Origin: Paludibacteraceae bacterium
Lineage (GTDB): Bacteria; Bacteroidota; Bacteroidia; Bacteroidales; Paludibacteraceae
Direction of reading: 5' to 3'
Assembly: GCA_905234835.1 (NCBI GenBank)
Contig: CAJOIZ010000001.1
Location: forward strand, 186,001 to 250,000
DNA length: 64,000 bases
In this document: piece after piece, positions 8,601 through 17,023 of the stretch
Numbering within the stretch: the stretch's first letter is position 1
Layout: each line of letters begins with the position of its first letter
Made by a program: the position numbers and the translations under genes
Notes under the pieces: generated by a model
The model's input: the letters and a program-made list of their open reading frames with translations, nothing else
The model's database searches: none
Told to the model about the DNA's origin: nothing

Positions 8601-10349
8601 GACCATCAGTTTGGTCAGGCTTCCTTCAAACTCTCCCGTTCCGTTGCCGATTTTTACACATGCGTCCGTGTTGGTCGGATATTGCGCGGTGCTATAGCAG
8701 AATCCGCGTTCCGTAATGGTCACACCGCCGTCGCCAGTCACATTCCCTTTGCAGGTTACACTATTGGCAGTAGGCTCGCCTATCTGCGAAAGCGACACAA
8801 CAGGCAGACCATTCTCCGTCTTGAACGTCTTTTGTTCACCATACGCTGTACCGGCAGCCGTTGTAGCGTATGCCCTGACATAATACGTAGTTTTGTCCTG
8901 CAAGTTCTTCAGGTTGCTGACAAATTTGCCTGTGCCTTTTCCGTCTGTAGTATGCGAACCTTCAACCGTCGGTTGCTGTTCAGTGCCATAGCATACACCG
9001 CGAGCTGTAACACTCAGCGTGCCGTCATCTGTCACATTACCGCCGCAGGTGGCTTTTACGGAACCTATGTTGGTCACCTGGTCTGTACTGACTTTAGGCA
9101 GTCCTGATAATGTTGTGACTGCTATTTGCTCGCCGTATGAAGTGGCTGTAGCATTCGTCGCATACGCCCGCACATAATAGGTGGTTGCATAATCCAGTCC
9201 GCTGATAGTGGCTTTGAATGATCCAAGTCCCTTGCTGACGGTTATGCATTTGTCATCAATGGTTGGATATTGCGTAGTAGCATAGCAGAAACCGCGTGCG
9301 GTAACTTGAATGTCGCAATCGGAAACAACGGTTCCGTATGCTGTGAATCCGGTGGCTGTGATGGTCCTCACAGAATCTGTCTTGACCACTGCCAGACCGT
9401 CCAAGGTAGTAATCATTATCTGCTCGCCATAAACGGTGGCGGTGCTGTTGGTTGCATACGTGCGCACATAATAGGTGGTGTTCTCCACCAAATCTTTCAT
9501 TGTACTGGTGAACTCGCCCTTGCCCGAACCGTCATCTGTGCAGTCGTCATCAACAGTCGGATCGGGACGTTTGCTCCAACACGTACCGCGTTTGGTGACA
9601 GCAAAGCCACCATCGCTCTCCACATGCCCTTTGCACTTTGCCGAATGGGCAGTAATACGGATAACGGAATCCGTCACTACAATAGCCACACCTTCTTCGG
9701 TCGTGAACTTTACCTGTTCCCCGTATGCTGTGCCTAATTTGTTTGTAGCGTATGCCCGTGCATAGTAAATAGTGTTGTATTCAAGATTTTTCAGATTGCT
9801 GGTAAACGTTCCCAATCCGCTTCCGTCTGTTGTGTGCAGTCCGTCTATGGTAGGATAAGCGTCCGGACCATAGCATATTCCGCGTGCGGTTACGGGCAAT
9901 CGTCCGTTTGATTTTACCTCTCCTCCCATAACCACAGCATCGGCTGTTACCGATTGAATGGGATTGGTAACGACAGTAGGCAAAGCGGGACCTTCCACTT
10001 CTATGACACCAAGATCCACTTCGGATTGGCCGTAACCGCCCAGTCCTATTCGCTTCGGGACACACGTCGAGTCGCCCGCAAGCAGGTAATAGTTTCCGTC
10101 AATCTCGCTGACACGTACTTTGAGCGAGAACAGACCTCCGGCATCTGTCTGTGTCTGACAATGTGTATTATGACCATCGGTTACTTTGACGGTCAAATCT
10201 GGGAACGGAGTTGTGGTGTTGATATACACAACCTGTCCGTGATATTTGACTACATCATTCAAACCTTCTTCTTTACACCCGACAAAGAAAGTACTGATAC
10301 CTAAAACAACAATGGCAATAATGCCAACCAAAGTGAATCTTGTTTTCAT
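5697..10349 (-). CDS. Large lipoprotein with 13 FN3-like repeats and a C-terminal DUF1566-like domain
   Basis: 1550 residues. A signal peptide ends in a lipobox (STFFVGC, Cys ~25). A carboxypeptidase-regulatory-like beta domain follows (~35-125). Then come 13 repeats of about 90 residues with the signature (T/E)RG(I/V)C(Y/W)S...PT...TYYVRAYATN..GTAYG. In the middle, repeats of two types alternate: a VTERG type and a shorter SCGVCW type. The last ~130 residues are a DUF1566/Lcl-like domain (INDWEIPEDVDLLE, YYWTRSN, VRVRPVRK). This architecture is typical of surface-exposed Bacteroidetes lipoproteins of unknown ligand. It lies 35 bp after a shorter paralogue with an almost identical N-terminus. 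Confidence 0.9.
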   Translation of the reverse strand: MKTRFTLVGIIAIVVLGISTFFVGCKEEGLNDVVKYHGQVVYINTTTPFPDLTVKVTDGHNTHCQTQTDAGGLFSLKVRVSEIDGNYYLLAGDSTCVPKRIGLGGYGQSEVDLGVIEVEGPALPTVVTNPIQSVTADAVVMGGEVKSNGRLPVTARGICYGPDAYPTIDGLHTTDGSGLGTFTSNLKNLEYNTIYYARAYATNKLGTAYGEQVKFTTEEGVAIVVTDSVIRITAHSAKCKGHVESDGGFAVTKRGTCWSKRPDPTVDDDCTDDGSGKGEFTSTMKDLVENTTYYVRTYATNSTATVYGEQIMITTLDGLAVVKTDSVRTITATGFTAYGTVVSDCDIQVTARGFCYATTQYPTIDDKCITVSKGLGSFKATISGLDYATTYYVRAYATNATATSYGEQIAVTTLSGLPKVSTDQVTNIGSVKATCGGNVTDDGTLSVTARGVCYGTEQQPTVEGSHTTDGKGTGKFVSNLKNLQDKTTYYVRAYATTAAGTAYGEQKTFKTENGLPVVSLSQIGEPTANSVTCKGNVTGDGGVTITERGFCYSTAQYPTNTDACVKIGNGTGEFEGSLTKLMVNTTYYVRAYALNSIGVGYSEQKSFTTQSGLPSVTTAEPTATATTITVGGSVTDNGGYSVTDRGVCYSTSNSEPTVTEDKISGGKGNGDFSVTITGLSANTTYHLRAYATNENGTVYGKSVSIQTKDGSASVTLGAITGITASSASVPVTVTDVANATLLSCGVCWSTNPNPTIDNDKVVADGKKLNTAYTCNMSGLTANQKYYVRAYATTDAITTYSEQKTFITTAGLASVSTGTSTTTSTTITCTGEVTDDSGYSVTERGICYSLTNAEPTITDSKLAGGSGKGTFSVTISKLTPSTKYYIRAYAININGPSYGNVISATTKNGAASVNIEPVSNITALTASSQVTVTDVGGGTLQSCGVCWATNPNPTIEDSKTAANGNVLNTAYNCNMSGLSPNTTYYVRGYATTDVTTTYSEQITFKTATGLPVLTTLEATSTTTTITSGGNITSDGGYAITARGICWSTTNSTPDINDKVTNNGKGTGSYSSSISELTANTTYYVRAYATNQIGTAYGNVITIKTTNGIASGTLGTVTDITALTASCTITISGAGGATLKECGICWSTTQNPTVANNKTAGGNQVGITYNCNMSGLTPNTTYYVRGYATTDVTTSYSKQASFKTTTGLPVLTTTEPIATSTTVTSGGNITSDGGYTITARGICYSTSNSTPTIADQYTTSGTGTGNFSSVITNVSVSTTYYVRAYATNSIGTSYGNVATVKTGNGMPTVVTTVIGENVTETTAVSGGQVTDDGGSAVIARGVCWNTLPYPTVNDNKTTDGSGIGYYSSTITEIDLTSSNTYYVRAYATNKNGTAYGEQVIVNKEYLDYKNLPKIEYGGYIYVLYNDIGKMSYEKAITACENLIFAGINDWEIPEDVDLLEHIMQNYIKGWKDVNGNEVEVYFGGSDHRLYSSDYYWTRSNVYNGSSCHPLYVVYYEVSSSSAGYKHNINTYGCMCYYEAVRVRPVRKYKATE

Positions 10350-10384
10350 TCTTATTTTTTAATTTTTACCCTTAAAGAATCACA

Positions 10385-11974
10385 TTATTTTTCTTCCCGA
10401 ATAGGGCGGACGAAACATTCATCGAATAAGGTATTATTGTAACTTTGACTTTCATGCCCGTCTTGAAAATTGATCTTAATGGGATAAGAATTATCAACAT
10501 AATAGGAACAGCTCCAATAATTATCCCAAGTACCTACATTAAATCCTCCTATTTCCGAACTTAATACAAACATTTGATATAATTCTTCCATTGTCGGTAA
10601 TCGCCAATCAGAATAACCATAAAGCATAAGTCCTTCACAATAAGTATTTGCATTATCCCACGTCATCTGAATGGAGGCAGTAGGAGCCACCCGGTAGGTT
10701 ATATTATTAAAAACAAAAGTTGGCAATGCTAAATATTCCAAATCAATTGAAATTTCATTCCCGTATGTTGTCCCATTGGCATTCGTGGCATAAGCACGCA
10801 CATAGATAAGCCCGGAGGAATTGATGACGGACGTATAATAACCAGTCCCCGTGCCATCAGAAGTGTGTTTATAAGTAGAAGACAAATCCGGATGAGGGAA
10901 TGAACCATAGCATATTCCACGTGCTGTTACAGCAGAGCCACCATCGTCGGAAATATATCCTCCCGAAAGGAAAGATGAGCCACTCTTGGTAATAGCAGTG
11001 GTGGTAACAACCGGCATACCGTTAAGAGTTGTAAATGTTTTCGTTTCCCCATAATTAGGACCCTTTTCATTTACAGCATAAGCACGGACATAATAGGTAG
11101 TATTGCGTTCCAATCCTATCATCATAGAGGTGAAATGTCCCGTAGTTGCCACTTCTTCTGAATGAGTGTCCTGCATAGTAGGCGAGGCTGTGGTGCTGCT
11201 CCAGCAGATGCCGCGTGCCGTGATGGGGTAGCCGGAGTTGCCCGCCACCGTGCCGCCGCAGGTGGCACTCGTGGCAGAGATAGCCGACACCTCATCCGTT
11301 GTTACCGACGGAATGCCGGTGGCGGTGGTGAATTGTCGTTGTTCGCCGTAGGCGGTACCAATTCGGTTGGTGGCGTAGGCACGGACGTAATAGGTAACCC
11401 CTGCTTCCAAGTTCGTCAGTTGGGATGTAAACTCACCCAGCCCTGAACCGTTTTGTGTATGATCATCATTAATCGTAGGATATTCCGTTTTAGACCAGCA
11501 TACTCCTCGGGCTGTTACTTGAGAACGCCCGTCTTGAGTAACATTACCGCCGCAGGTGGCTTTTGTATCAGACGGAGTTCCTATCTGAGCGGTCACAACC
11601 GTAGGCAAGGCGGGACCTTCCACTTCTATGACACCAAGATCCACTTCGGATTGGCCGAAACCGCCTAAGTTAACACGCTTTGATATACACGTAGAGTCTC
11701 CGGCTAACAAGTAATAGTTGCCGTCAATCTCGCTGACACGCACCTTGAGCGAGAACAGACCTCCTGCATCTGTCTGCGTCTGACAATGTGTATTGTGACC
11801 GTCGGTTACTTTGACGGTCAAATCAGGGAACGGAGTTGTGGTGTTGATATACACAACCTGTCCATGATATTTGACTACGTCATTCAAGCCATCTTCTTTA
11901 CACCCAACAAAGAATGTACTGATGCATACGATAACGGCGGCGATAACGCCAAACCAAGTGAATCTTGTTTTCAT
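10385..11974 (-). CDS. Shorter paralogous lipoprotein, three FN3-like repeats plus DUF1566-like domain
   Basis: 529 residues. Residues ~20-125 are nearly identical to the 1550-residue protein downstream (lipobox FFVGCKE, then the same beta domain), while the repeats and C-terminal domain differ more. Three FN3-like repeats (VTARGVCWSKTEYPT, ITARGICWSSTTASPT, VTARGICYGSFPHPD) precede a DUF1566/Lcl-type domain (YSDWRLPTMEELYQMF, YWSCSYY, CFVRPIREEK). It begins only 5 bp after the stop of the envelope gene upstream, so it belongs to the same transcript. The pair probably arose by tandem duplication followed by repeat expansion in the other copy, with gene conversion keeping the N-termini alike. 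Confidence 0.9.
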   Translation of the reverse strand: MKTRFTWFGVIAAVIVCISTFFVGCKEDGLNDVVKYHGQVVYINTTTPFPDLTVKVTDGHNTHCQTQTDAGGLFSLKVRVSEIDGNYYLLAGDSTCISKRVNLGGFGQSEVDLGVIEVEGPALPTVVTAQIGTPSDTKATCGGNVTQDGRSQVTARGVCWSKTEYPTINDDHTQNGSGLGEFTSQLTNLEAGVTYYVRAYATNRIGTAYGEQRQFTTATGIPSVTTDEVSAISATSATCGGTVAGNSGYPITARGICWSSTTASPTMQDTHSEEVATTGHFTSMMIGLERNTTYYVRAYAVNEKGPNYGETKTFTTLNGMPVVTTTAITKSGSSFLSGGYISDDGGSAVTARGICYGSFPHPDLSSTYKHTSDGTGTGYYTSVINSSGLIYVRAYATNANGTTYGNEISIDLEYLALPTFVFNNITYRVAPTASIQMTWDNANTYCEGLMLYGYSDWRLPTMEELYQMFVLSSEIGGFNVGTWDNYWSCSYYVDNSYPIKINFQDGHESQSYNNTLFDECFVRPIREEK

Positions 11975-11979
11975 ATCTG

Positions 11980-12891
11980 TTAGAATTTAATTTGCATACC
12001 TGCGCCCATTGCATAGGACGGCGTTGAGTATTCATTTATAGGAATAACCGCAGGAACAAATGCCATATTGGTAGTTTTCAAGTGTTTGTCTTCAACATAC
12101 CATGCTTGTACCATATTGGCGATATGTACAGCCGCTCCTACACCAAAGCAAGTGTACATTGCAATATCCCATGTTTGTTTCTTGTTTTTGGCATTCGTAT
12201 AATCCTGATAGGAAGAGCCGGAAGCTTTCATGATTTTGGATTGTTCCTGCCCGAGGAAATAACATACCGTACCCCCACCGAACAGAGCCACCTCACTGAC
12301 CAGAAATGCCGCACCGCTTCCTCCTTGTCCCTTCAACATCTGTCCCATACCCGGAATGAAGGTTGAAGCAACGATTGCGCGGGTGTTGGAACGGCGGATC
12401 TTTTCTTTCTCACGAATGTCTTTTAATTCAATAAGGGAATCATAGAGGTGATGTGAATAGCAATCAGTAAAATCGTCAAAACGCACCCTGTCCGCATATC
12501 CCAGTTCGGGAATCTGGCACAGCAGCCAATAGTTCCATCCGCTATCGTCTTTACGGGAGAAATAGCACGCCACATTCATAGGGATGGTGAAACGCTGGGC
12601 AAGAAGTTGAACATTGGTACCGCTTGAAATAGCTTTGCTGATGTCTTCCGTATTCAACGGGATACCCAATTTGAGGGCTACTTGCATGAACGCCTGTGTA
12701 TAAGCGGCATTGCGGGCTTCCGTTTCTGTTTTTCCCCGACCTTTCTCTACATGATAGTAAAAAGTCCTGTTTCCGCTACTTCTTTGCGGTTTTTTGAAAA
12801 TCCAGTCAGGTAACTTACTTTGAGCCACAATATCCTGACAAAAAAGTCCTGTAGTCAATAGCGCCAGAAGCACAATTATATATTTGCGCAT
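11980..12891 (-). CDS. Secreted/membrane protein of LPP20-like type with C-terminal hydrophobic domain
   Basis: 303 residues from ATG 12889-12891 (MRKYIIVLLALLTTGLF signal peptide); an in-frame ATG 24 bp upstream would place extra residues before the signal and is less likely. Residues ~30-150 (PDWIFKKPQ, TEARNAAYTQAFMQVA) resemble the LPP20/FlgT-like fold, in which a Pro-Asp-Trp opening and an Ala-rich helix are common. The C-terminal part (VASTFIPGMGQMLKGQG, then two hydrophobic segments) resembles the DUF5683-type small membrane domain. It is the third of three consecutive envelope genes and is followed by the lipoprotein pair. Exact function unknown; an envelope biogenesis or stress role is an inference. 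Confidence 0.7.
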   Translation of the reverse strand: MRKYIIVLLALLTTGLFCQDIVAQSKLPDWIFKKPQRSSGNRTFYYHVEKGRGKTETEARNAAYTQAFMQVALKLGIPLNTEDISKAISSGTNVQLLAQRFTIPMNVACYFSRKDDSGWNYWLLCQIPELGYADRVRFDDFTDCYSHHLYDSLIELKDIREKEKIRRSNTRAIVASTFIPGMGQMLKGQGGSGAAFLVSEVALFGGGTVCYFLGQEQSKIMKASGSSYQDYTNAKNKKQTWDIAMYTCFGVGAAVHIANMVQAWYVEDKHLKTTNMAFVPAVIPINEYSTPSYAMGAGMQIKF

Positions 12892-12920
12892 AAATATAAT
12901 ACTATTATATAACACTATTT

Positions 12921-13742
12921 TTATCTCTCTAATTCTTTACGTTGTCTTTCCAAATCAGCGTTCTCTCTCTCACGGTTGTTTTCCAGTTCTTCTTCCATGT
13001 GTTTGCGGAAAAGAGCCTTGTCGATATCCAATTGTTTTGCAGCCTCGTTGGCAACTTCTTCCAACACTTTCTTTACAGGAACAAACAACGCTTCATAGCA
13101 GTTGTATTGCATATATTTGTCTGTAGTGAAATCACGGCATTTGACGGAATATAATTTTTTGATAGCCATTTCTCCGGTGCTGACAGCCAATCCCTCCAAT
13201 TGTGCCTCAATGCTACGTTTATTGGTAGGAAAACTGGAATCTTTTGCATAATGCTCCACACCGTTTTTGATGACACCAACCAAACGGGTGGTAATATCCG
13301 CTATTCCGACGCGGTTGGCTTCCACTTCCGCCGTTTCCTGATTGGGTTGGGATGTTGCGATACCTTGAGCTGCCATATAGTCCGGCTCCAGATTCAATGC
13401 CAGAAAATCATCCATACAGGGAGTGTAGATGAGGCGGACACCGCTTGCCAACTTTCTGTCCATACCATACTGGGATTCCAATTTGTCTTTTTCGTTTTGA
13501 GCTTTCAAATCTTGTATTTCTTGTGCATGGCGGTCAGCGTCCTCTTTGGCTTTATTTTCCCTGTCTATAGCCTCCAGTTTTGCTTTGTTGGCACGTTCGG
13601 TGGAATCTTTAATGAACTTTTGCCTCATTTCCCATGCTTCTTTCTTCGCGGCTTTCTTTTCTTTGCGCGATTGAGCTTGAACCGGCATAGCCATTGCCAT
13701 GACCATTGCTACCATAGTAGCGTAGAACAAAATCTTTTTCAT
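12921..13742 (-). CDS. Secreted coiled-coil protein, LPP20-like
   Basis: 273 residues using ATG 13740-13742 (MKKILFYATMVAMVMAMAMPVQAQ signal peptide); an upstream in-frame ATG at 13757 is possible. A Lys/Glu-rich coiled coil occupies ~25-85 (KEKKAAKKEAWEMRQKFIKD), then a globular domain (~90-230) in which Asp/Ala-rich helices and a C-terminal coiled coil (~235-273) follow. A conserved-looking CMDDFLALNLEPDYMAAQGIA segment suggests relation to its neighbours. It sits 29 bp before the next gene and 97 bp after the previous one, so it is likely co-transcribed. No catalytic motif is visible. Confidence 0.7.
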   Translation of the reverse strand: MKKILFYATMVAMVMAMAMPVQAQSRKEKKAAKKEAWEMRQKFIKDSTERANKAKLEAIDRENKAKEDADRHAQEIQDLKAQNEKDKLESQYGMDRKLASGVRLIYTPCMDDFLALNLEPDYMAAQGIATSQPNQETAEVEANRVGIADITTRLVGVIKNGVEHYAKDSSFPTNKRSIEAQLEGLAVSTGEMAIKKLYSVKCRDFTTDKYMQYNCYEALFVPVKKVLEEVANEAAKQLDIDKALFRKHMEEELENNRERENADLERQRKELER

Positions 13743-13839
13743 GATTCTTCCGCCCACTTATATCCCGTCGGGCATCGGTTTTTTGAAATACATATATTGC
13801 CTACAGCCTTTCAGGCGCCTCGGCTTTTTCCGTTTATAA

Positions 13840-14379
13840 TTATTTATTTTTTGGCATTCTGATAGCTACATAAGCGATATAATTGCCAAAACTATCGAGA
13901 GCTATCATCCTGCAAACTATTTTGGCATCGTCTATCAACACCCCATCTTCTCCATCTCCTCCTATTTGTTTCGCTAATTCAATTTTTGCTTTAAGCATAG
14001 CGTCTCGAACGGCAGCTGATTGGCTAAATTGCTCATCGCTAACGGCCCATGCACCATAATATTCATCTGTACTTATTGCTTCTTCTTGACAAGGAAGTTC
14101 CATTTCTTCATATCCTGGCAGCTGTCCTTTCGGGTTTGAAAGAGAATCTTCCATCTTTAACCTTTCTCTTTCTTCCTCTAATTCCCGTATTCTTTCTACC
14201 TGTTTAATGCTATCAAGATGCATTTGTTCTCGTATCTCTTGGAGTTTTTTTCTCTCTTGAATGCGCAGTTCTTCCTTTCCTGTTTCTGCCAATTCTGCTT
14301 TTTTCTGCTTCTGAGCAAAACCATCAGAGAAAACAACTCCACATACAATCGCTAATGCAATAACAATAAGTCTTTTCAT
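13840..14379 (-). CDS. Secreted coiled-coil protein, first gene of the long operon
   Basis: 179 residues. Signal peptide MKRLIVIALAIVCGVVFSDGFAQ, a long charged coiled coil (~25-85), and a compact C-terminal domain (~105-175: AVSDEQFSQSAAVRDAMLKA, KIELAKQIGGDGED, AYVAIRMPK) that resembles the LPP20-like fold, in which an Ala-rich helix packs on a short sheet. It is the promoter-proximal gene after a leader of about 450 nt. The three successive secreted proteins (179, 273, 303 residues) look like distant members of one family. Function unknown. Confidence 0.75.
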   Translation of the reverse strand: MKRLIVIALAIVCGVVFSDGFAQKQKKAELAETGKEELRIQERKKLQEIREQMHLDSIKQVERIRELEEERERLKMEDSLSNPKGQLPGYEEMELPCQEEAISTDEYYGAWAVSDEQFSQSAAVRDAMLKAKIELAKQIGGDGEDGVLIDDAKIVCRMIALDSFGNYIAYVAIRMPKNK

Positions 14380-14832
14380 GGTTATTCTTTTTAAAGTTGT
14401 TATTTTTTTCTTTATTATATTGTTTCTGTTTTACGACTTAAATTTCCGAGCACCAATATCTAAAAGTATGTATACGCACAAATAGCGCAGACCTCGAGTT
14501 GCTTATTCACAATTCGAGGCCTTCGCATTGCCTAAAGGGTCAAATAAACAACAGGAAACCTACGCCGATATGACAAACCTCCTGCAAAGAAACGGCAGAA
14601 AGGGCATGACTGTCATACCCATAGGCATCTATTGTTCACTTTGCTTCTGACCCTTTTACGAAAGTTGCGAAGTTTCGAATTGTCAAACACAAAGCGTCAA
14701 TAAACGCTATTTTCAATACATTTTGAACCCTCTATCCCATAACCGGCTGTGAAGCACGGTTATCCGGCGTAGATCGATTCCGCGAAATGAATGCGTTCCT
14801 TACACCCATCGTGCAATGCATCCATTCCGCCG
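14380..14832 (-). promoter_or_regulatory. Long 5' leader with structured elements
   Basis: About 450 nt of non-coding DNA separates the promoter from the first gene. Its first ~75 nt (14755-14832) are nearly the same as the start of the leader at 51.15 kb and can fold as GAATGGATGC against GCATTCATTTC. A second hairpin, CCTCGAATTG..CAACTCGAGG (around 14493-14523), lies nearer the gene. No ORF with a ribosome binding site was found in it. Confidence 0.55.
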
Positions 14833-14862
14833 CAAAAGTACAACCATATTTCTAAATACAAA
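14833..14862 (-). promoter_or_regulatory. Bacteroidetes-type promoter of the long envelope operon
   Basis: On the minus strand TTTG (14859-14862) is followed after 18 bp by TACTTTTG (14833-14840) and GCGGCGG. The sequence through this element matches the promoter at 51115-51144 with only a few differences. Confidence 0.75.
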
Positions 14863-15036
14863 ATATATTAACTAAATTTTTCTTTATGCAGGTGAAATAG
14901 GACAGAGGGCAGATTGTTTCTTGTGCTGATGATATCAGCACGCAATGAACATAGGCATCTCCTTTCTCACGTGGGGACGGGATATCGGTATGTCGGTATA
15001 TCGGAATAAGTAGATTCCGAAAGGGGACAAGATACG

Positions 15037-15145
15037 GAAGAGAGAGCATAAGGGTACGGAAGAAACATCTATGATTTCAAATTGCAAATTTCAAATTTAT
15101 TGGTTTCGTGCGGTAAAACTACGGTGCGGGTACGGTATGGGTATC
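15037..15145. repeat. Dispersed repeat, inverted copy at 45385-45480
   Basis: The stretch from GAGAGCATAAGGG through ATTGGTTTCGTGCGGTAAAA to GGTGCGGGTA reappears on the opposite strand near 45385-45480 with few changes. It is AT-rich and non-coding. Confidence 0.75.
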
Positions 15146-15179
15146 TTTGAATAAGCTTCAAACAAGCACTATCATACGG

Positions 15180-15234
15180 CTATCCTTCGGTTATCCTACG
15201 GTTATCCTTCGGTTATCTATCGGTTATCCTACGG
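15180..15234. repeat. 11-bp tandem array (5 copies)
   Basis: Five units of the form TTATCCTACGG or TTATCCTTCGG, one diverged (TTATCTATCGG). It is intergenic. No spacer structure is present, so this is not a CRISPR. Confidence 0.85.
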
Positions 15235-15305
15235 TGTTGCTTGCTGCACTGTTAATTGATAATTGACAATTGATAGTTGATAATTGAGAAAATACTAACT
15301 ACTAC

Positions 15306-15400
15306 GGCTGTTGGGGACGTTAGCCATCCTCGCCATTGTCCGCAATCATAAAAGTCCACCGGACTTTCATGTAGGGACTGCGTGTTGGGGAGTGTTTATG
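15306..15400. repeat. Dispersed repeat with AAAGTCC hairpin, inverted copy at 45061-45147
   Basis: TTGGGGACGTTAGCCATCC, the palindromic AAAGTCCACCGGACTTT and GACTGCGTGTTGG occur in the same order on the opposite strand at 45061-45147. AT-rich TTTATGATTTATGG and AAATTGCAAATTGC stretches follow to ~15535. Nothing coding is seen between 14863 and 15627. Confidence 0.8.
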
Positions 15401-15627
15401 ATTTATGGTTTATGGTTTATGATTTATGATTTCAAGTTTCAAATTGCAAATTGCAAATTTATTGTTTAGACTACGTGTGGGGGAGTGTTTATGTTTATGA
15501 TTTATGATTTCAAATTGCAAATTGCAAATGATACTTCCAAAGGAGTATTTGGAAGTACAGATAGCAGGGACAGGGTATGAGAAAGTCTAAAGGATGATGT
15601 ATGAGAAAGTCTAAGGGACGATTGGGG

Positions 15628-16434
15628 TTATGCAACCAGAAACCTTTTACGGAGAAGACGGATATCGTCAGAGGAGAGCATCAGTTGCTCGTGAAGATAC
15701 CTCGTCATGCCGCCGAACTCGCGGTCAATGAGGTCAAGCGTACTGCGGAAATTGTTGGTACTCACCCCCATAAAGGCACGGATGACCTCTTTCTCGTTCT
15801 CTCCCCCACCCTGACTATCAATATCCGCGCACAGGCGGGCAACCAGTTCGGTATATGCCGTGTTGGAGAGGTCAAAGTCGGCAATGATGTCCTCCCTTTT
15901 GACGCCTAATGCCGAAAGGACGAATGCCGCTCCCCACCCTGTGCGGTCCTTGCCCTGGAAACAATGCCACAGCATACCGCCGTCCTCGGGTGCTTCAATG
16001 ATGAGCCGCAGAAAAGCAGCATACTGCAATTGCGAGTATTCGCTGCGGATAAGCGAAGGGTACATATTCGCCGCCATCGTCTGCACCTCGGGATAAAACG
16101 AATAGTTAACGATATGCGCCTCCAAATCAAGGAACTTCTCTTGCGGAATAGGCTGTTCCGTCAGTTTTTCCGCACTCAAGTCAATGGTCGGCAACAGATG
16201 GTGCGTTGCCCCAGGGACGTCCCTGTCCGGCAGGAACTCCGCTTCACCTATTGAGCGGAAATCAAACACACGTGCCAAGTTGTATTCGTCCCTCAACCGA
16301 CATATATCCCGGTCGGTTGCATCGTGCAGATGGGCTGTGCGCAACAAGCGGTGCATCCGGACTTTCCGTCCGTCAGCACCCGTCAGACCGCCCAAGTCGC
16401 GGGCATTGACGATATTATCAAACAGGATTTCCAA
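15628..16434 (-). CDS. Tyrosine-protein phosphatase (Y_phosphatase3 type)
   Basis: 268 residues. The N-terminus NIVNARDLGGL is the typical opening of this family, and HCFQGKDRTG (~168-177) is the CX5R active-site loop, with FDFRSIGEAE in front. It should hydrolyse phosphotyrosine or phosphoinositide-like substrates in the cytoplasm; no signal peptide is present. It overlaps the HD-domain gene upstream by 17 bp and is the last of a six-gene operon. The functional link to the other genes is unknown, though dephosphorylation would fit a regulatory module. Confidence 0.9.
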   Translation of the reverse strand: MEILFDNIVNARDLGGLTGADGRKVRMHRLLRTAHLHDATDRDICRLRDEYNLARVFDFRSIGEAEFLPDRDVPGATHHLLPTIDLSAEKLTEQPIPQEKFLDLEAHIVNYSFYPEVQTMAANMYPSLIRSEYSQLQYAAFLRLIIEAPEDGGMLWHCFQGKDRTGWGAAFVLSALGVKREDIIADFDLSNTAYTELVARLCADIDSQGGGENEKEVIRAFMGVSTNNFRSTLDLIDREFGGMTRYLHEQLMLSSDDIRLLRKRFLVA

Positions 16435-17002
16435 ACACTTGGTCGATTAGATATACAAACTCCTGATAAGCGAACGTGTCACTCAATTCAGCAAGCGAGG
16501 CAGCAAGACTGCGATAACGCCACTCGTGTGCGGCTTTGTCCTTGACATGGAAAATCTGCCACAGTTCATCCCCTTGCGTCATATAATCCCTGTAGATGGC
16601 GCGCATATTGCTCAGTTTGTCGCCCATCGCCACCATCTTGACATCGCGGGAAGCCGCAGCGAGCCGGTCAATGGCCGCCTTCTTGCGGTCGTACCAACTA
16701 TCCTCCTCGGAAACGCCATCGGTGAAACGATCCGTTTCAGCATATACCAGTCCGGCTATACGGTCCCCGAACTCGCAGCGTATGTCCTCCACTGTGACAT
16801 CCGTATCCTCTACCGTGTCGTGGAGAGCTGCAGCGGCAAGCAGTTCCTGGTCGGACGTGATAGAAGCCACGATAGAGACCGCCTCCATCGGGTGAACAAT
16901 ATACGGGAAGCCTTTCCCGCGGCGCTCGGTGTTATGATGCGCACGGACCGCAAAGACGATAGCGCGGTCCAACAGCTCCGAGTCAATGAACTTGTTTGCC
17001 AT
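16418..17002 (-). CDS. HD-domain hydrolase of SpoT/Mesh1 type
   Basis: 194 residues. The HD metal-binding motif is visible: IVHPMEA, then ALHDTVEDT (the SpoT-like HDxxEDT) and a downstream MGDKLSNMRAI, which aligns with the LADRxHNMR stretch of ppGpp hydrolases. The length matches single-domain small alarmone hydrolases. It follows the APH-like gene by 21 bp and overlaps the phosphatase gene. A RelA/SpoT synthetase-like protein is encoded two genes upstream, so the operon holds separate synthetase-like and hydrolase-like halves. Activity on (p)ppGpp is inferred from the motifs. Confidence 0.85.
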   Translation of the reverse strand: MANKFIDSELLDRAIVFAVRAHHNTERRGKGFPYIVHPMEAVSIVASITSDQELLAAAALHDTVEDTDVTVEDIRCEFGDRIAGLVYAETDRFTDGVSEEDSWYDRKKAAIDRLAAASRDVKMVAMGDKLSNMRAIYRDYMTQGDELWQIFHVKDKAAHEWRYRSLAASLAELSDTFAYQEFVYLIDQVFGNPV

Positions 17003-17023
17003 AGTGATGCTGTTTTACGGGGT

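Noticed and set aside
9270..9737. 155-codon plus-strand frame inside the FN3 lipoprotein gene
   Set aside because: It is an opposite-strand shadow created by repeated codons, as similar frames occur in several other repeats of the same gene.
15180..15234. Short direct repeats that could suggest a CRISPR array
   Set aside because: Units are 11 bp and contiguous, with no spacers and no cas genes nearby. The 108-bp Sel1 repeats at 46978-47620 were rejected for the same reason; they are coding.
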